Source: Aerococcus tenax
GTDB lineage: Bacteria; Bacillota; Bacilli; Lactobacillales; Aerococcaceae
Reading direction: 5' to 3'
Length of the DNA: 64,000 nt
NCBI RefSeq assembly: GCF_003286645.3
Contig: NZ_CP127382.2
Location: forward strand, 186,001 to 250,000
The position numbers were made by a program, and so were the translations under genes. Positions 25,562 through 34,126 of the stretch are shown in pieces (positions within the stretch are counted from its first letter, which is position 1; every line of letters starts with the position of its first letter). The notes beneath the pieces were generated by a model. It saw only the letters and a list, made by a program, of their open reading frames with translations, did no database searches and was not told the DNA's origin.

Positions 25562-26620
25562 ATGACAGTGAATCAAGCAGAAAAACTAAAACATATTCAT
25601 CCTATTAAAGAAATCACTGATTTTGAGGCTTATTATCTGGATTGGTATAAGGACAAAATCATTGAGGATAGAGGTCCAGAGCATACCGACATTGGCAAGT
25701 GCGTTTATCGATTAAAGTATGTCTATACGCCGCAAATGCGCCAGCCCTACAATGATTTACCCGAATGGCTGACGAAAGCTTATATGGAAGAGTTAATCAA
25801 ATTAGCGAGTTTTGTCGTCCAAGGACTTAAAGAAATTGACTTAGCTTTTGATTTCATTATTCCGGCTCCTTCTTTCAATCCACGGACAGAATTTAATCCT
25901 CATGGACAAGTGAAATTTATCTATGATTTAGTCAATGTTCTCTCTGCCCAATTAGGGGTTCCCTATCACAAACACTGTCTTTTTAAAAAGGATAATGTAA
26001 CGGCTAAAGACAGTATAGTCAGCAGTGAAAACTTCGAGGCGTCTTGTATTCGACTCCCCCAAGATTTTTCCAAGTATTCAAAAACGGGCTCAGCGCAACC
26101 GATTGGCTTAGTGATTGATGATCTCTTTGAAAGAGGGGATACGGCTAAGATTTCGCTGGAGCTGTTAAAGGCGAAGAATCCGGGAATGCAATTTAAATTT
26201 TTATCCTGTACCAAGAATAAATACCATGGCCTAGGGAAAAAAGTTCAAGTGAAATTCTCTTCTTTTCAAGAGTTTACCGCAAAAAATGACAGTCAATTTA
26301 TTAAATTAAAAGTTGTTTCTCCTGGCGAATTTCAGGGCAAGATAGTTTGTGTATTTTCTGATAATGCGGGGTACGAAACCTTTAAAGAACAGTTGGTAAA
26401 CCATAATACAAATTCCTATAATAATATTTCTTCCCCAGTTGATCCGATCTTTAATATCAAGATTAAGGAAGGTAAGGATGGCTATATCGACTTTTTTGGC
26501 TTCTTAGATAGTCCCCAAGAACCTATCAATCAACCGATTGACCTTGGCTTTGCCCCTAACTTTGAGCCTTCCCCTGCTCCTGATCCTGATCCTTACTTTG
26601 ACTTTGATCTTCCTTTTTAG
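25562..26620 (+). CDS. Phosphoribosyltransferase-like (ComF-related) protein
   Basis: A 352-residue protein with a type I phosphoribosyltransferase core at about 95-220: FDFIIPAPSFNPR resembles the conserved proline-rich strand of ComF-type enzymes, and GLVIDDLFERGDTAKISLEL fits the PRPP loop (two acidic residues then xxGxT), with Arg where Thr/Ser is usual. A second region (about 230-300) has no name I can give, and the tail is a Pro/Asp/Phe-rich unstructured stretch (PSPAPDPDPYFDFDLPF). Second gene of a two-gene unit with the SLOG-like protein, closed by a strong terminator. Confidence 0.65.
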   Translation: MTVNQAEKLKHIHPIKEITDFEAYYLDWYKDKIIEDRGPEHTDIGKCVYRLKYVYTPQMRQPYNDLPEWLTKAYMEELIKLASFVVQGLKEIDLAFDFIIPAPSFNPRTEFNPHGQVKFIYDLVNVLSAQLGVPYHKHCLFKKDNVTAKDSIVSSENFEASCIRLPQDFSKYSKTGSAQPIGLVIDDLFERGDTAKISLELLKAKNPGMQFKFLSCTKNKYHGLGKKVQVKFSSFQEFTAKNDSQFIKLKVVSPGEFQGKIVCVFSDNAGYETFKEQLVNHNTNSYNNISSPVDPIFNIKIKEGKDGYIDFFGFLDSPQEPINQPIDLGFAPNFEPSPAPDPDPYFDFDLPF

Positions 26621-26630
26621 TGAAATACAA

Positions 26631-26666
26631 GAGTTCGCTACTTTGTTGATAGCGAGCTCATTTTTA
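26631..26666 (+). terminator. Terminator of SLOG/PRTase cassette
   Basis: GAGTTCGCTA / TAGCGAGCTC hairpin followed by ATTTTTATT. Confidence 0.8.
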
Positions 26667-26761
26667 TTGCTTTAGGCTTCTGTTAATTAATCTTTTATTA
26701 CTATAAAAGCACCGGCTTTAGTATAATTAAATTGAATAAGTAAACAAAGGTGGTGGAGCTC

Positions 26762-27106
26762 GTGAAAGAAGATTTTAATCATTTTCAAAAGCGCAGGCAC
26801 TTTATCCGCTCGCTGTGGCAGAGAGACCGGTATTTCTGTCTGGCAGCAATTATTTTAGAAATTGTCTTTGTAGTGATTATGGTAGAATTTACAGTCAATC
26901 CTTCCTGGTCGATTGCCCTAGTTTTTCTATTTTTAATTTGGCTGCTTTTAACTGCTTTTGTCAATGGTTCCTTACTAGTGCGAAATGCTCCTAAAGGACA
27001 CTATTGGCACCGGGTGGGCAATATCCTGATAGAAAAATCCATTGAAGCCCTTTTGGTGGGCTTAGTGGCTGCGGGAGCGATTATGATTTTAACGATGGCT
27101 AGTTAA
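26762..27106 (+). CDS. Small membrane protein, unknown function
   Basis: A 114-residue protein with three hydrophobic segments (YFCLAAIILEIVFVVIMVEF, WSIALVFLFLIWLLLTAFV, IEALLVGLVAAGAIMILTM) after a basic N-terminus. No family recognised. GTG at 26762 is preferred to the GTGs at 26750 because AAGGTGGTGGAG acts as the ribosome binding site. TATAAT at 26722-26727 is a likely -10. Confidence 0.6.
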   Translation: MKEDFNHFQKRRHFIRSLWQRDRYFCLAAIILEIVFVVIMVEFTVNPSWSIALVFLFLIWLLLTAFVNGSLLVRNAPKGHYWHRVGNILIEKSIEALLVGLVAAGAIMILTMAS

Positions 27107-27215
27107 GTAAACTTAGTAAAAAATATCGTCTTGAGCGGGAAACTATCAACAGTCAAGTCCCTCTTATATAATGAGAGAGTAAGAAGACATGAATTCAACC
27201 AAGAGGAGGGCTTTT

Positions 27216-28073
27216 ATGACAACCGTTTATGCCAAAGATTATGATTATCCCGTTGAGAGTGCTCGCTATCAATTAGTGATTTCCCAGTCTTGTCCCTTTG
27301 CACAAAGAACCGATATTGTGCGTTCTTTGTTAGGTTTGGAGGAAGTGATTGGAAAATCAGTCACTTCTCCGATTAAGACGGATAAGATTTGGGACTTTTC
27401 CAACCAGTCGGGTAATAAAGATGCTGTCTTAGATGTGGAATATTTGAGTGAACTCTACCATAATACCAACTCTGAATATGATGGGCCCTATTCAGTACCA
27501 GCCCTAGTTGACTTGACCACCAAAAAAGTGGTCAACCAAGAATCCCTCGACATTATCAAAGATTTTTCTACTCGCTTTAAGGACTTAGGGACAAGTCAAG
27601 TGGGGGACTTGTATCCTGAAGACCAACGCCAAGCGATTGACCAATGCTTTGACTGGGTGGGTGCTGACCTTATCGGAGCGCCAGCAAAGGCCCACAAGGC
27701 CAGTGACCAAGCAGAATACGATCAATATGCCGATCAATTCTTTGACCGACTAACAGAAATCGACCAAGTTCTAGCTGACCAGGATTATTTAGTGGGCGAC
27801 CACTTGACCCTAGCGGATGTGGTTCTCTACACCCCCTTAGTGCGTTTTGATACCACTTATTACACGGCCTTTCAGGTCAATAAGTACCGCTTAAGAGACT
27901 TCCCCAATTTATGGAGTCATTTACAGAAATTACACCAAATTCCTGCCTTCCAGCAATCGACTAACTTTCAAGCCATCAAGGAAGGCACCTACCTGGGTAA
28001 GAATGGACGCGATTCCTTTGGTAAAGAAATCCTGCCCCAAGGTCCAGTTTTGGATATGTGGGAAGTGAAATAA
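27216..28073 (+). CDS. Glutathione S-transferase family protein (glutathionyl-hydroquinone reductase-like)
   Basis: A 285-residue protein related to the Xi-class GSTs (YqjG/ECM4), which use glutathione to reduce glutathionyl-hydroquinones. The N-terminal thioredoxin-like domain has the reactive Cys in SQSCPFAQRTDIVRSLLG near residue 30; the helical C-terminal domain carries YLVGDHLTLADVVLYTPLVRFD, and the family GPYSVPALVDL motif. Many Lactobacillales import rather than make glutathione, so the thiol used is open. ATG at 27216 follows AGAGGAGGG; TATAAT at 27167-27172 is a likely -10. Confidence 0.82.
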   Translation: MTTVYAKDYDYPVESARYQLVISQSCPFAQRTDIVRSLLGLEEVIGKSVTSPIKTDKIWDFSNQSGNKDAVLDVEYLSELYHNTNSEYDGPYSVPALVDLTTKKVVNQESLDIIKDFSTRFKDLGTSQVGDLYPEDQRQAIDQCFDWVGADLIGAPAKAHKASDQAEYDQYADQFFDRLTEIDQVLADQDYLVGDHLTLADVVLYTPLVRFDTTYYTAFQVNKYRLRDFPNLWSHLQKLHQIPAFQQSTNFQAIKEGTYLGKNGRDSFGKEILPQGPVLDMWEVK

Positions 28074-28091
28074 GGCATTCATGACCATAAG

Positions 28092-28142
28092 AAAATAGCG
28101 CATCTCGCTTTCATTAAAAGCGTAGATGCGCTATTTGTTTTT
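28092..28142. terminator. Bidirectional terminator
   Basis: AAATAGCGCATCT / AGATGCGCTATTT with an inner CGCTTT/AAAGCG, followed by a T-run, between convergent genes. Confidence 0.9.
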
Positions 28143-29492
28143 TTACCGGTCGGTTTTGCTTATCTTTTGACTTATTAAGCAGAGAACAATGGTTATGGTA
28201 GCTGGGAGGAGCCAGGCAAAGCCGAGGTCGAAGAAGGGCAGGTAATGACTGGCCCATTGAGTTAGACTACTTCCCAAGGCGCTTTGGCTAATAAAACCAG
28301 GCGAAGCCTTGATAAAGTCTAAGCAGGCTGGGATGAAGGTCACTGCCATAGAAATTTGGTAGAGAGCCGGACTTTGCCAGCTCTGAGGTAAGAGACTAAG
28401 TAAGATTAAAACACAGGCTAAAGGATAGAGTAGCATCAATACTGGCAGGGATAGGGATAGAATCGCTTCAAAACCGATATTGGCCACCAGAAAGGCTAAG
28501 AGGCAGGCGATAATGGTCCAGTGTTTTTGCTTGAGATTAAAAAAGTGAAATGTAGCAAAGGTTTCTGCTAGAGCTACCACTAAGCCAATGGCGGTCTTTA
28601 AACAAGCGACGGTAATCATAACCGCTAAGAGAACTTGTCCCGCTAAACCAAAATAGTGACGGGTAATCAGTGACAAAGCCTGGCCACCGTTTACGGATAA
28701 GGGGATAAATTGTAAGCTGTGGGTCCCTAGTAAGGCTAGGGCAATATAGATGAAAGCCATCAAAAGAATACTTAAGCTGCCAGATGTCATCACTTCTCGG
28801 GAGATTTGCCGAGGTTGTTGGATGCCAAAGTCACGGATGGATTGAATAATAATAATCCCAAAGGCTAGCCCGGCTAAACTATCCATGGTGTTATAACCTT
28901 CTAATAAACCCATGGCTAAAGGGGCCATCTGGTAGGCTGGGGTAGGATAGAGCACCTGGCGAAAGCTGCCGGTGTCAAAGAGGGCTCGGACTAAGATGAC
29001 ACCCAGTAGGATTAGAAAGGCTGGGGTTAAGTATTTACCCACCCATTCAATGATCTTAGAGGGGCGTAAACTAAAGCATAGGACCAAAAGAAAGAAGAGC
29101 GCCGAATATAAGAATAGGGCGGGAGTTTCTAGATGGTCCGGGACAAAATCAGTGATACCGACCTCGTAGGAAACGGTGGCTAAACGCGGTGTGGCAAAGA
29201 GTGGCCCGATAGTGAGATAGAGGGCAATGGTAAAGAAATAGGCGAAGGGGCGGTTGACCTTATTGGCGATTTGGAAGACGGATTCGGTTTCTGAAAAGCC
29301 CATAGCCGCAATGGCGAGTAAGGGTAAGCCGACCGCCGTAATGTTAAAACCGGTCACAGCCAGTCCCACATTGCCGGCTGCTTGTTGACCTAAAGAGACG
29401 GGGAAGATGATATTCCCGGCCCCAAAGAAAAGACCAAAGAGCATGAGAGCGATGATCAGCCGCTCTTTCCAATTTAAAGCAATTTTAGACAT
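28143..29492 (-). CDS. brnQ: Branched-chain amino acid carrier BrnQ (second copy)
   Basis: A 449-residue LIVCS-family importer with about 12 hydrophobic segments. Diagnostic stretches: LMLFGLFFGAGNIIFPVSLGQ near residue 15, GPLFATPRLATVSYEVG, EGYNTMDSLAGLAFGIIII. It is clearly paralogous to, not a recent duplicate of, the brnQ at 13.5-14.8 kb. The start at 29492 (MSKIALNW) is chosen since GAGGAA lies 7-8 bases upstream; the open frame continues about 49 codons upstream through what is really the promoter region. Confidence 0.92.
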   Translation of the reverse strand: MSKIALNWKERLIIALMLFGLFFGAGNIIFPVSLGQQAAGNVGLAVTGFNITAVGLPLLAIAAMGFSETESVFQIANKVNRPFAYFFTIALYLTIGPLFATPRLATVSYEVGITDFVPDHLETPALFLYSALFFLLVLCFSLRPSKIIEWVGKYLTPAFLILLGVILVRALFDTGSFRQVLYPTPAYQMAPLAMGLLEGYNTMDSLAGLAFGIIIIQSIRDFGIQQPRQISREVMTSGSLSILLMAFIYIALALLGTHSLQFIPLSVNGGQALSLITRHYFGLAGQVLLAVMITVACLKTAIGLVVALAETFATFHFFNLKQKHWTIIACLLAFLVANIGFEAILSLSLPVLMLLYPLACVLILLSLLPQSWQSPALYQISMAVTFIPACLDFIKASPGFISQSALGSSLTQWASHYLPFFDLGFAWLLPATITIVLCLISQKISKTDR

Positions 29493-29520
29493 AGATAATT
29501 CCTCGTTTCTAACATTGAGG

Positions 29521-29529
29521 ATTATAGCA
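29521..29529 (-). promoter_or_regulatory. Extended -10 promoter of second brnQ
   Basis: Minus strand TGCTATAAT, 29 bases before the chosen start codon. Confidence 0.55.
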
Positions 29530-29743
29530 TTAAAGCTGCTTGGCTGAACAGTGAGAAAGCATAAAAATCGTGAGATAATTGCTGTGCTGCACGTGAGGAT
29601 CCGTGATAGTGGTGTTTGTGTCGATTGGGCTATTCTCAATTTTTGTTTGATACCTTAAATTAGGAATTGGTTTGGGAAGAAGTTATTATAGCCAAAGCCT
29701 AATTTTCATAGTACTATTATTAAAAAGTGAAAGAGGCGATTTT

Positions 29744-30739
29744 ATGACTAAAATTATCGTTTATGCTGTGACTGCTGAAGAGAAACCTTTGGTAGAAGCC
29801 TGGGCCAGTCGTCATCAGGTTGAAGTGAAGCTGGTAACAGAAGAGTTGACGGTGGATACTGTGGACTTGGCGGCAGGTTTTGACGGAGTATCGACTTCCC
29901 AAGTGCCTAGGATTGAAGAACCGATTTTTTCGCGTTTACGTGACTTAGGCATTCAACAAATCGCCCAACGTTCAGCCGGTGTAGATATGTATGACTTAGA
30001 CCAAGCTAAGGAAAATGGCATTATTATTACCAATGTGCCTACCTATTCCCCTGTTTCTATTGCTGAATACACCTTGGGAACAATTATTTATCTAAATCGG
30101 CGTTTGAATAATATTCTGCCACGGACCAAGGCCCATAATTTCTCGCGGTCTCCTGAGGTACGTGGTCGGGTCTTAAAAGACTTAACCCTAGCTGTCATTG
30201 GGGCTGGGCATATTGGGCAAGAATTAGCCCGTATTTATTCCGGCCTTGGTGGAAAGGTTGTGGCTTATGATATTGCTCCTGACCCAGCGGCTGAAAAATA
30301 TTTAAGCTTTGTCGACTCGGTAGAAGAAGCGGTAGCTCAAGCAGATATTGTCAGCCTCCATATGCCACTAACCAAGGATAATTACCATATGTTTGATGCT
30401 GACTTATTGGCCCAATGTAAGGAAGGAACTATTCTGGTTAATAATGGTCGGGGAGCTTTAGTAGATACCGATGCCTTGCTAGCAGCTATTGATTCCGGTC
30501 ACATTGCTTCAGCCGCTTTGGATACCTATGAAGCGGAAGGCCCTTATGTCTTCAAAGATTGGAGCGACAAAACCGTTGAGGACGAACGGCTAAAGACACT
30601 GATTAACCATCCTAAGATTCTCTACACCCCTCACTTGGCCTACTACACCGATGATGCCATTAAGGCCTTGGTCGATGGTGGCTTAGACAGTGCCCTGGAA
30701 GTGATTGAAACGGGTGACGCTAAGAATCGGGTTAACTAA
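29744..30739 (+). CDS. D-2-hydroxyacid dehydrogenase (D-lactate dehydrogenase type)
   Basis: A 331-residue NAD-dependent enzyme that should interconvert a 2-ketoacid and D-2-hydroxyacid; overall features fit D-lactate dehydrogenase (QIAQRSAGVDMYDLDQAKE with its Arg-less RSAG loop, NVPTYSPVSIAEYTLG). The Rossmann motif is AVIGAGHIGQELARIY near residue 150. The catalytic trio is visible as Arg in NNGRGALVDT, Glu in DTYEAEGPY and His in YTPHLAYYTD. D-2-hydroxyisocaproate dehydrogenase is the main alternative. ATG 29744 follows AGAGGCGA. Together with lactate oxidase it suggests active handling of both lactate isomers. Confidence 0.85.
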   Translation: MTKIIVYAVTAEEKPLVEAWASRHQVEVKLVTEELTVDTVDLAAGFDGVSTSQVPRIEEPIFSRLRDLGIQQIAQRSAGVDMYDLDQAKENGIIITNVPTYSPVSIAEYTLGTIIYLNRRLNNILPRTKAHNFSRSPEVRGRVLKDLTLAVIGAGHIGQELARIYSGLGGKVVAYDIAPDPAAEKYLSFVDSVEEAVAQADIVSLHMPLTKDNYHMFDADLLAQCKEGTILVNNGRGALVDTDALLAAIDSGHIASAALDTYEAEGPYVFKDWSDKTVEDERLKTLINHPKILYTPHLAYYTDDAIKALVDGGLDSALEVIETGDAKNRVN

Positions 30740-30772
30740 TCCTTGTCAATAACTCACAAAATCTAGCTACAC

Positions 30773-30815
30773 TAACCTCTGCAGGTGAAGACTGACTTGC
30801 AGGGGTTTTCCTTTA
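30773..30815 (+). terminator. Terminator after D-2-hydroxyacid dehydrogenase gene
   Basis: AACCTCTGCAGGT / ACTTGCAGGGGTT hairpin followed by TTCCTTT. Confidence 0.65.
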
Positions 30816-30879
30816 CTTACTAGTCGCTTTCATTTTAGTATAATGATGATAAGCACCTTAAGGAAAGGAGGTCAAAATT

Positions 30880-32187
30880 ATGCGCTTACTGGGTCAGGAA
30901 TTCCCTAAAAAAATCTATGAACGCGGCTATCGCTATTATGCTGATGACCGGGTAGAAGATAACTATGTCAAGGATCAAACCTATCATTTCTGGGTTAGGG
31001 GTAGTGAAAAGTATCAAGTTCAATTGAACCTGGACCCAAAAGAAGAAGTGTCAAAGATGACCTGTGACTGTCCCTATGCGGATAATGGTAAAGCCTGCAA
31101 ACACATGGCGGCAGCGGCTTTGTACTATCAATTCGGACCCTATAGTGAATATGCCATGAGTCATCACTTTCCTGAATTGGACCGCTTGCTTTCCCAATTG
31201 CCTAGATTAAGCTTGCTCCACTACTTTAAGCAAGTCCTCCTTGACTATCCTCAACTTGTTCATGATGTTTATGATAGTCTCTTAGCAAGAGAAGATGAAG
31301 TTGCCGATGACGAGTTAAATGTTATTCTTGATTTGTTTGATGAGGTCGATGACATTTACTATAAACATAGTCAGTCTGGAAAAATTCCTATTTTTAAGGG
31401 TTTTGCTTTAGTTGAGGACTTGACCAAGTATTTGAACAACAACCTTAATGACATTCTCCACCATGGTCAGACCCTTATTGCTCTGATGTTATTAAATCAT
31501 GTCATTGAAATGGTCGACCAGGTCGAATTTGAAGAGGAATTTGGCCAAGCCGCGATTGTGATCAACCTTTGCGACCAGGCTTATGGATCAATTGTTGATT
31601 ATCTCAGCCGGGAAGAGCGCGAAGAAGGGCTAGCCATGCTACTGGCTCTGTTAAATAACCACCACAGTTTCTGGATTGACCTCCTCCTTCCCCAAGTGAT
31701 TGGCCGTCATTTTGACCGTTTCCAAGAGCGTCAACGGCTATTGAGAGCTTGTTTGTATCGTATGGAGACCTTGCAAGAAAAGTTCCCAAACCAGGATTTA
31801 GAATGGTATTTTGAAGCTCTGTTTAAACTCTACCAAGATCTAGAGCCTAGTGAGAAGGTGGTCGACTTTGCTAGTCGGCATTTAGATTACCTAGCTAGTG
31901 TCGATTATTTGCGCCGTTTTGCTCTTAGCTATAGAGAGGATAGCGATCAAGTCTCAAACAAGTCGGAGAAATATCCTGTACAAATCTTAACCGGCTACCT
32001 GAAACAAGCCCTTGTTGATCTGGAAACCGCCAAGAGTCGACCACAGTATCAAGAAATTGCGGCTTTCCTAAAGAATATGGATACTATCGACGGGGGACAA
32101 TTTGTTCGTCACTGCTTTATTAGTCAGTTGGAGGCTCATTATCCTGATCGCCATGCATTACTGGAAGAATTTGAAAGGTCTTGGTGA
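30880..32187 (+). CDS. SWIM zinc-finger protein
   Basis: A 435-residue protein with an N-terminal SWIM zinc finger: MTCDCPYADNGKACKHMAAA near residue 65-85 gives the CxC...CxH pattern. The remainder is helical and acidic with no helicase or nuclease motif. In Firmicutes this finger often heads SNF2-family helicases, but no helicase is fused or adjacent here, so this is a stand-alone form. Binding of DNA or protein is presumed. AAAGGAGG precedes the ATG. Confidence 0.8.
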   Translation: MRLLGQEFPKKIYERGYRYYADDRVEDNYVKDQTYHFWVRGSEKYQVQLNLDPKEEVSKMTCDCPYADNGKACKHMAAAALYYQFGPYSEYAMSHHFPELDRLLSQLPRLSLLHYFKQVLLDYPQLVHDVYDSLLAREDEVADDELNVILDLFDEVDDIYYKHSQSGKIPIFKGFALVEDLTKYLNNNLNDILHHGQTLIALMLLNHVIEMVDQVEFEEEFGQAAIVINLCDQAYGSIVDYLSREEREEGLAMLLALLNNHHSFWIDLLLPQVIGRHFDRFQERQRLLRACLYRMETLQEKFPNQDLEWYFEALFKLYQDLEPSEKVVDFASRHLDYLASVDYLRRFALSYREDSDQVSNKSEKYPVQILTGYLKQALVDLETAKSRPQYQEIAAFLKNMDTIDGGQFVRHCFISQLEAHYPDRHALLEEFERSW

Positions 32188-32314
32188 TGAGTGCTTTTCT
32201 TATGATAGCTAGTAGAGGCTAGAGACTCTTTAGCGATCCTTAGTAATAGGGCATCACGCTGCTTTATGATAAACTGAAAGAACTGAAAGAAAAACTAAAG
32301 GAGCCGAGTAATTA

Positions 32315-33160
32315 ATGAAATTTATCTCATGGAATATTGATTCTTTAAATGCCGCCTTAACTAGCGATTCCAATCGGGCCCAATTGTCACGAGAAGTCTT
32401 ACGGACAATTGACCAATACGATCCTGATGTTATCGCCATTCAAGAAACCAAATTATCCGCCAAAGGGCCTAGCAAAAAACACCAAGAGGCCCTAGCCGAA
32501 TGGTTCCCTGACTATAGTAGCGCCTGGGTCAGTTCAGTCGAACCAGCCCGCAAATCCTATGCCGGGAATATGGTTCTCTACAAAAACAACCTTGAACCAA
32601 GTATTTCCTATCCTAAGATTGGAGCGCCAGATACCATGGATAGTGAGGGACGGATCATTACTCTCGACTTTGGGAGCTTTTACTTTACTCAAGTTTATAC
32701 CCCTAATGCTGGGAATGGCTTGAAACGTTTAGATGAACGTCAAGTTTGGGATGAAAAATATGCCCAATATCTCAGTCAATTAGACCAAGAAAAGCCCTTG
32801 ATAGCGACGGGTGACTTTAATGTGGCTCATAAGGAAATCGACTTAGCTCATCCGGAAAATAATCATAAATCAGCCGGTTTTACTGATGAAGAACGGTCTG
32901 GCTTTACCAAGCTATTAGACCAGGGCTTTACTGATACTTTCCGTCACATTCATGGGGATGTAGAAGGCGTCTATAGCTGGTGGGCACAAAGGGTCAAGAC
33001 CAGCAAAATTAATAATTCCGGCTGGAGAATTGACTATTTCTTGGTCAGTGACCGTATTGCTGACGCTGTTGAAAAGTCGGAAATGATTGATTCCGGCACC
33101 CGTCAAGACCACACCCCAATCTATTTAGAGATTTCTGATGAAATCAAAGCAGGGGAATAG
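32315..33160 (+). CDS. exoA: Exodeoxyribonuclease III / AP endonuclease (ExoA)
   Basis: A 281-residue Mg2+-dependent enzyme that nicks DNA at abasic sites and removes 3' blocks in base-excision repair. The family motifs are complete: FISWNIDSLNA at the N-terminus (Asn), IAIQETKLS (metal Glu), TQVYTPNAG (Tyr), ATGDFNVAH (Asp/Asn), WRIDYFLVS and RQDHTPI (catalytic Asp-His). Length matches the Gram-positive ExoA group. GGAG precedes the ATG. Confidence 0.95.
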   Translation: MKFISWNIDSLNAALTSDSNRAQLSREVLRTIDQYDPDVIAIQETKLSAKGPSKKHQEALAEWFPDYSSAWVSSVEPARKSYAGNMVLYKNNLEPSISYPKIGAPDTMDSEGRIITLDFGSFYFTQVYTPNAGNGLKRLDERQVWDEKYAQYLSQLDQEKPLIATGDFNVAHKEIDLAHPENNHKSAGFTDEERSGFTKLLDQGFTDTFRHIHGDVEGVYSWWAQRVKTSKINNSGWRIDYFLVSDRIADAVEKSEMIDSGTRQDHTPIYLEISDEIKAGE

Positions 33161-33210
33161 CTGGTGGCCTTCTTGTTAGGTAACAGCACAGTTATCAATG
33201 GTTTAGATTG

Positions 33211-33238
33211 AATATTCCTGCACTTGCGGGGGAGACTT
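33211..33238 (+). repeat. Degenerate CRISPR-repeat-like sequence (site 3)
   Basis: TTCCTGCACTTGCGGGGGAG keeps the GCAC.TGCGGGGG core; 19 of 28 positions match site 1. It has no neighbouring repeat. It overlaps the start of the exoA terminator and precedes a hicB-like remnant by about 160 bases. Confidence 0.45.
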
Positions 33239-33265
33239 CTTGACTTCAATTAAGAAGTCTTTTTT
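33234..33265 (+). terminator. Terminator after exoA
   Basis: AGACTTCTT / AAGAAGTCT hairpin followed by TTTTT. Confidence 0.8.
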
Positions 33266-33401
33266 ATATAATGAGATTAATTCTGTAAGAAAATTAGTTA
33301 ATTTGAATAATGGTTACGGTACATTCTTAGTATTTGAATTCATGATACAAATAATATCGCACTTTTTGATGTATAATCGATTATACCGATGGTGGTGACG
33401 G

Positions 33402-33596
33402 ATGTTTCTGAGGTATTTAAACCTTGATGAATTAGTTGATGTCAGCCTAAGTATCCCTCGATGGGCTGAAAGTTTGGCTATTGTAGATGAATTTGATTTA
33501 TCGCAGTTACTTACTGAAGCGATAAGTGATAAACATTCCCGCTTATAATTTCTAAAGATTTTAACTGAAGCGCTCAAAGAAAAATTAGGCGTCTAA
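33402..33596 (+). pseudogene. HicB C-terminal (RHH) remnant
   Basis: One frame reads LNLDELVDVSLSIPRWAESL then AIVDEFDLSQLLTEAISDKH, a stop (TAA at 33546-33548), and in the same frame KILTEALKEKLGV then a stop at 33594-33596. The SIPRW...(D/N)FSQ(V/L)LTEAL.EKLG pattern is the ribbon-helix-helix tail of HicB antitoxins. The N-terminal HicB fold is not readable upstream. The LTEA motif appears twice, before and after the stop, suggesting the end of the gene was rearranged. No ribosome binding site. The rest of 33266-33706 is AT-rich with nothing else I can name. Confidence 0.6.
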
Positions 33597-33606
33597 TTTC
33601 TAGATA

Positions 33607-33675
33607 CAAAAACAGCTGCCAAGAGCGGTCACAAGTATGTATCATACCGGTCCGCTCTTGGCAGCTGTTTATTTA
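33607..33675 (-). terminator. Long terminator hairpin of UPF0291 gene
   Basis: AAACAGCTGCCAAGAGCGG / CCGCTCTTGGCAGCTGTTT, a perfect 19-bp stem with a roughly 20-base loop. Confidence 0.85.
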
Positions 33676-33706
33676 TTATTCATTCAGCAGTTTTAATGAA
33701 GAAGGG

Positions 33707-33946
33707 TTATTTCGATTGGCCTTTGCCGTGGTGTTCCGCTTGGGCTTGTTTGAGTTTTTCTGGGGTAATGTCGGTGCCTTCAGGGTCGATGACTTTGGTA
33801 TTCATCATGATGTTTTTGAAGTTACCGCGGAAGATCTTCAAATATTCTTGACGAAGTTGTGTTTGTTCTTCCTTTTCTTCGGCAGTTAAGCCGTCTTCTT
33901 TTTGTTTTTTAGCTAATTCATTGATGCGTTTGAGTAATTCGTCCAT
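33707..33946 (-). CDS. UPF0291 / DUF896 family protein (YnzC-like)
   Basis: A 79-residue helical protein of the DUF896 family: RINELAKKQKEDGLTAEEKE at the N-terminus and LRQEYLKIFRGNFKNIM are diagnostic. Bacillus YnzC is linked to the SOS regulon, but the function of the family is unknown. AAAGGAGGT precedes the ATG. Confidence 0.92.
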   Translation of the reverse strand: MDELLKRINELAKKQKEDGLTAEEKEEQTQLRQEYLKIFRGNFKNIMMNTKVIDPEGTDITPEKLKQAQAEHHGKGQSK

Positions 33947-34126
33947 GTTAAGACCTCCTTTAATCTTGGTCAGTTGACCTTAAGCTTTTTGCAGCTAGTA
34001 CAATATACCAAGTATCTGATTAGCCTGCAACTTTCTTGCTTTTAAGTGCCAAGCTAGCACCTAGCCCCATTCCTATAATAATGTTAGAATAGACCTACAT
34101 GAGTTTGAAGCACAAAGGGGATTATC

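Noticed and set aside
22700..26750. A prophage or integrative element with defined ends
   Set aside because: No integrase, terminase, portal or relaxase gene and no flanking direct repeats could be seen, so boundaries cannot be claimed.
22853..33238. A CRISPR array made of the three repeat-like sites
   Set aside because: Sites are 1.1 and 9.2 kb apart with genes between them, there are no spacers of regular length, and no cas gene is in the window. Reported as isolated repeat-like sequences only.
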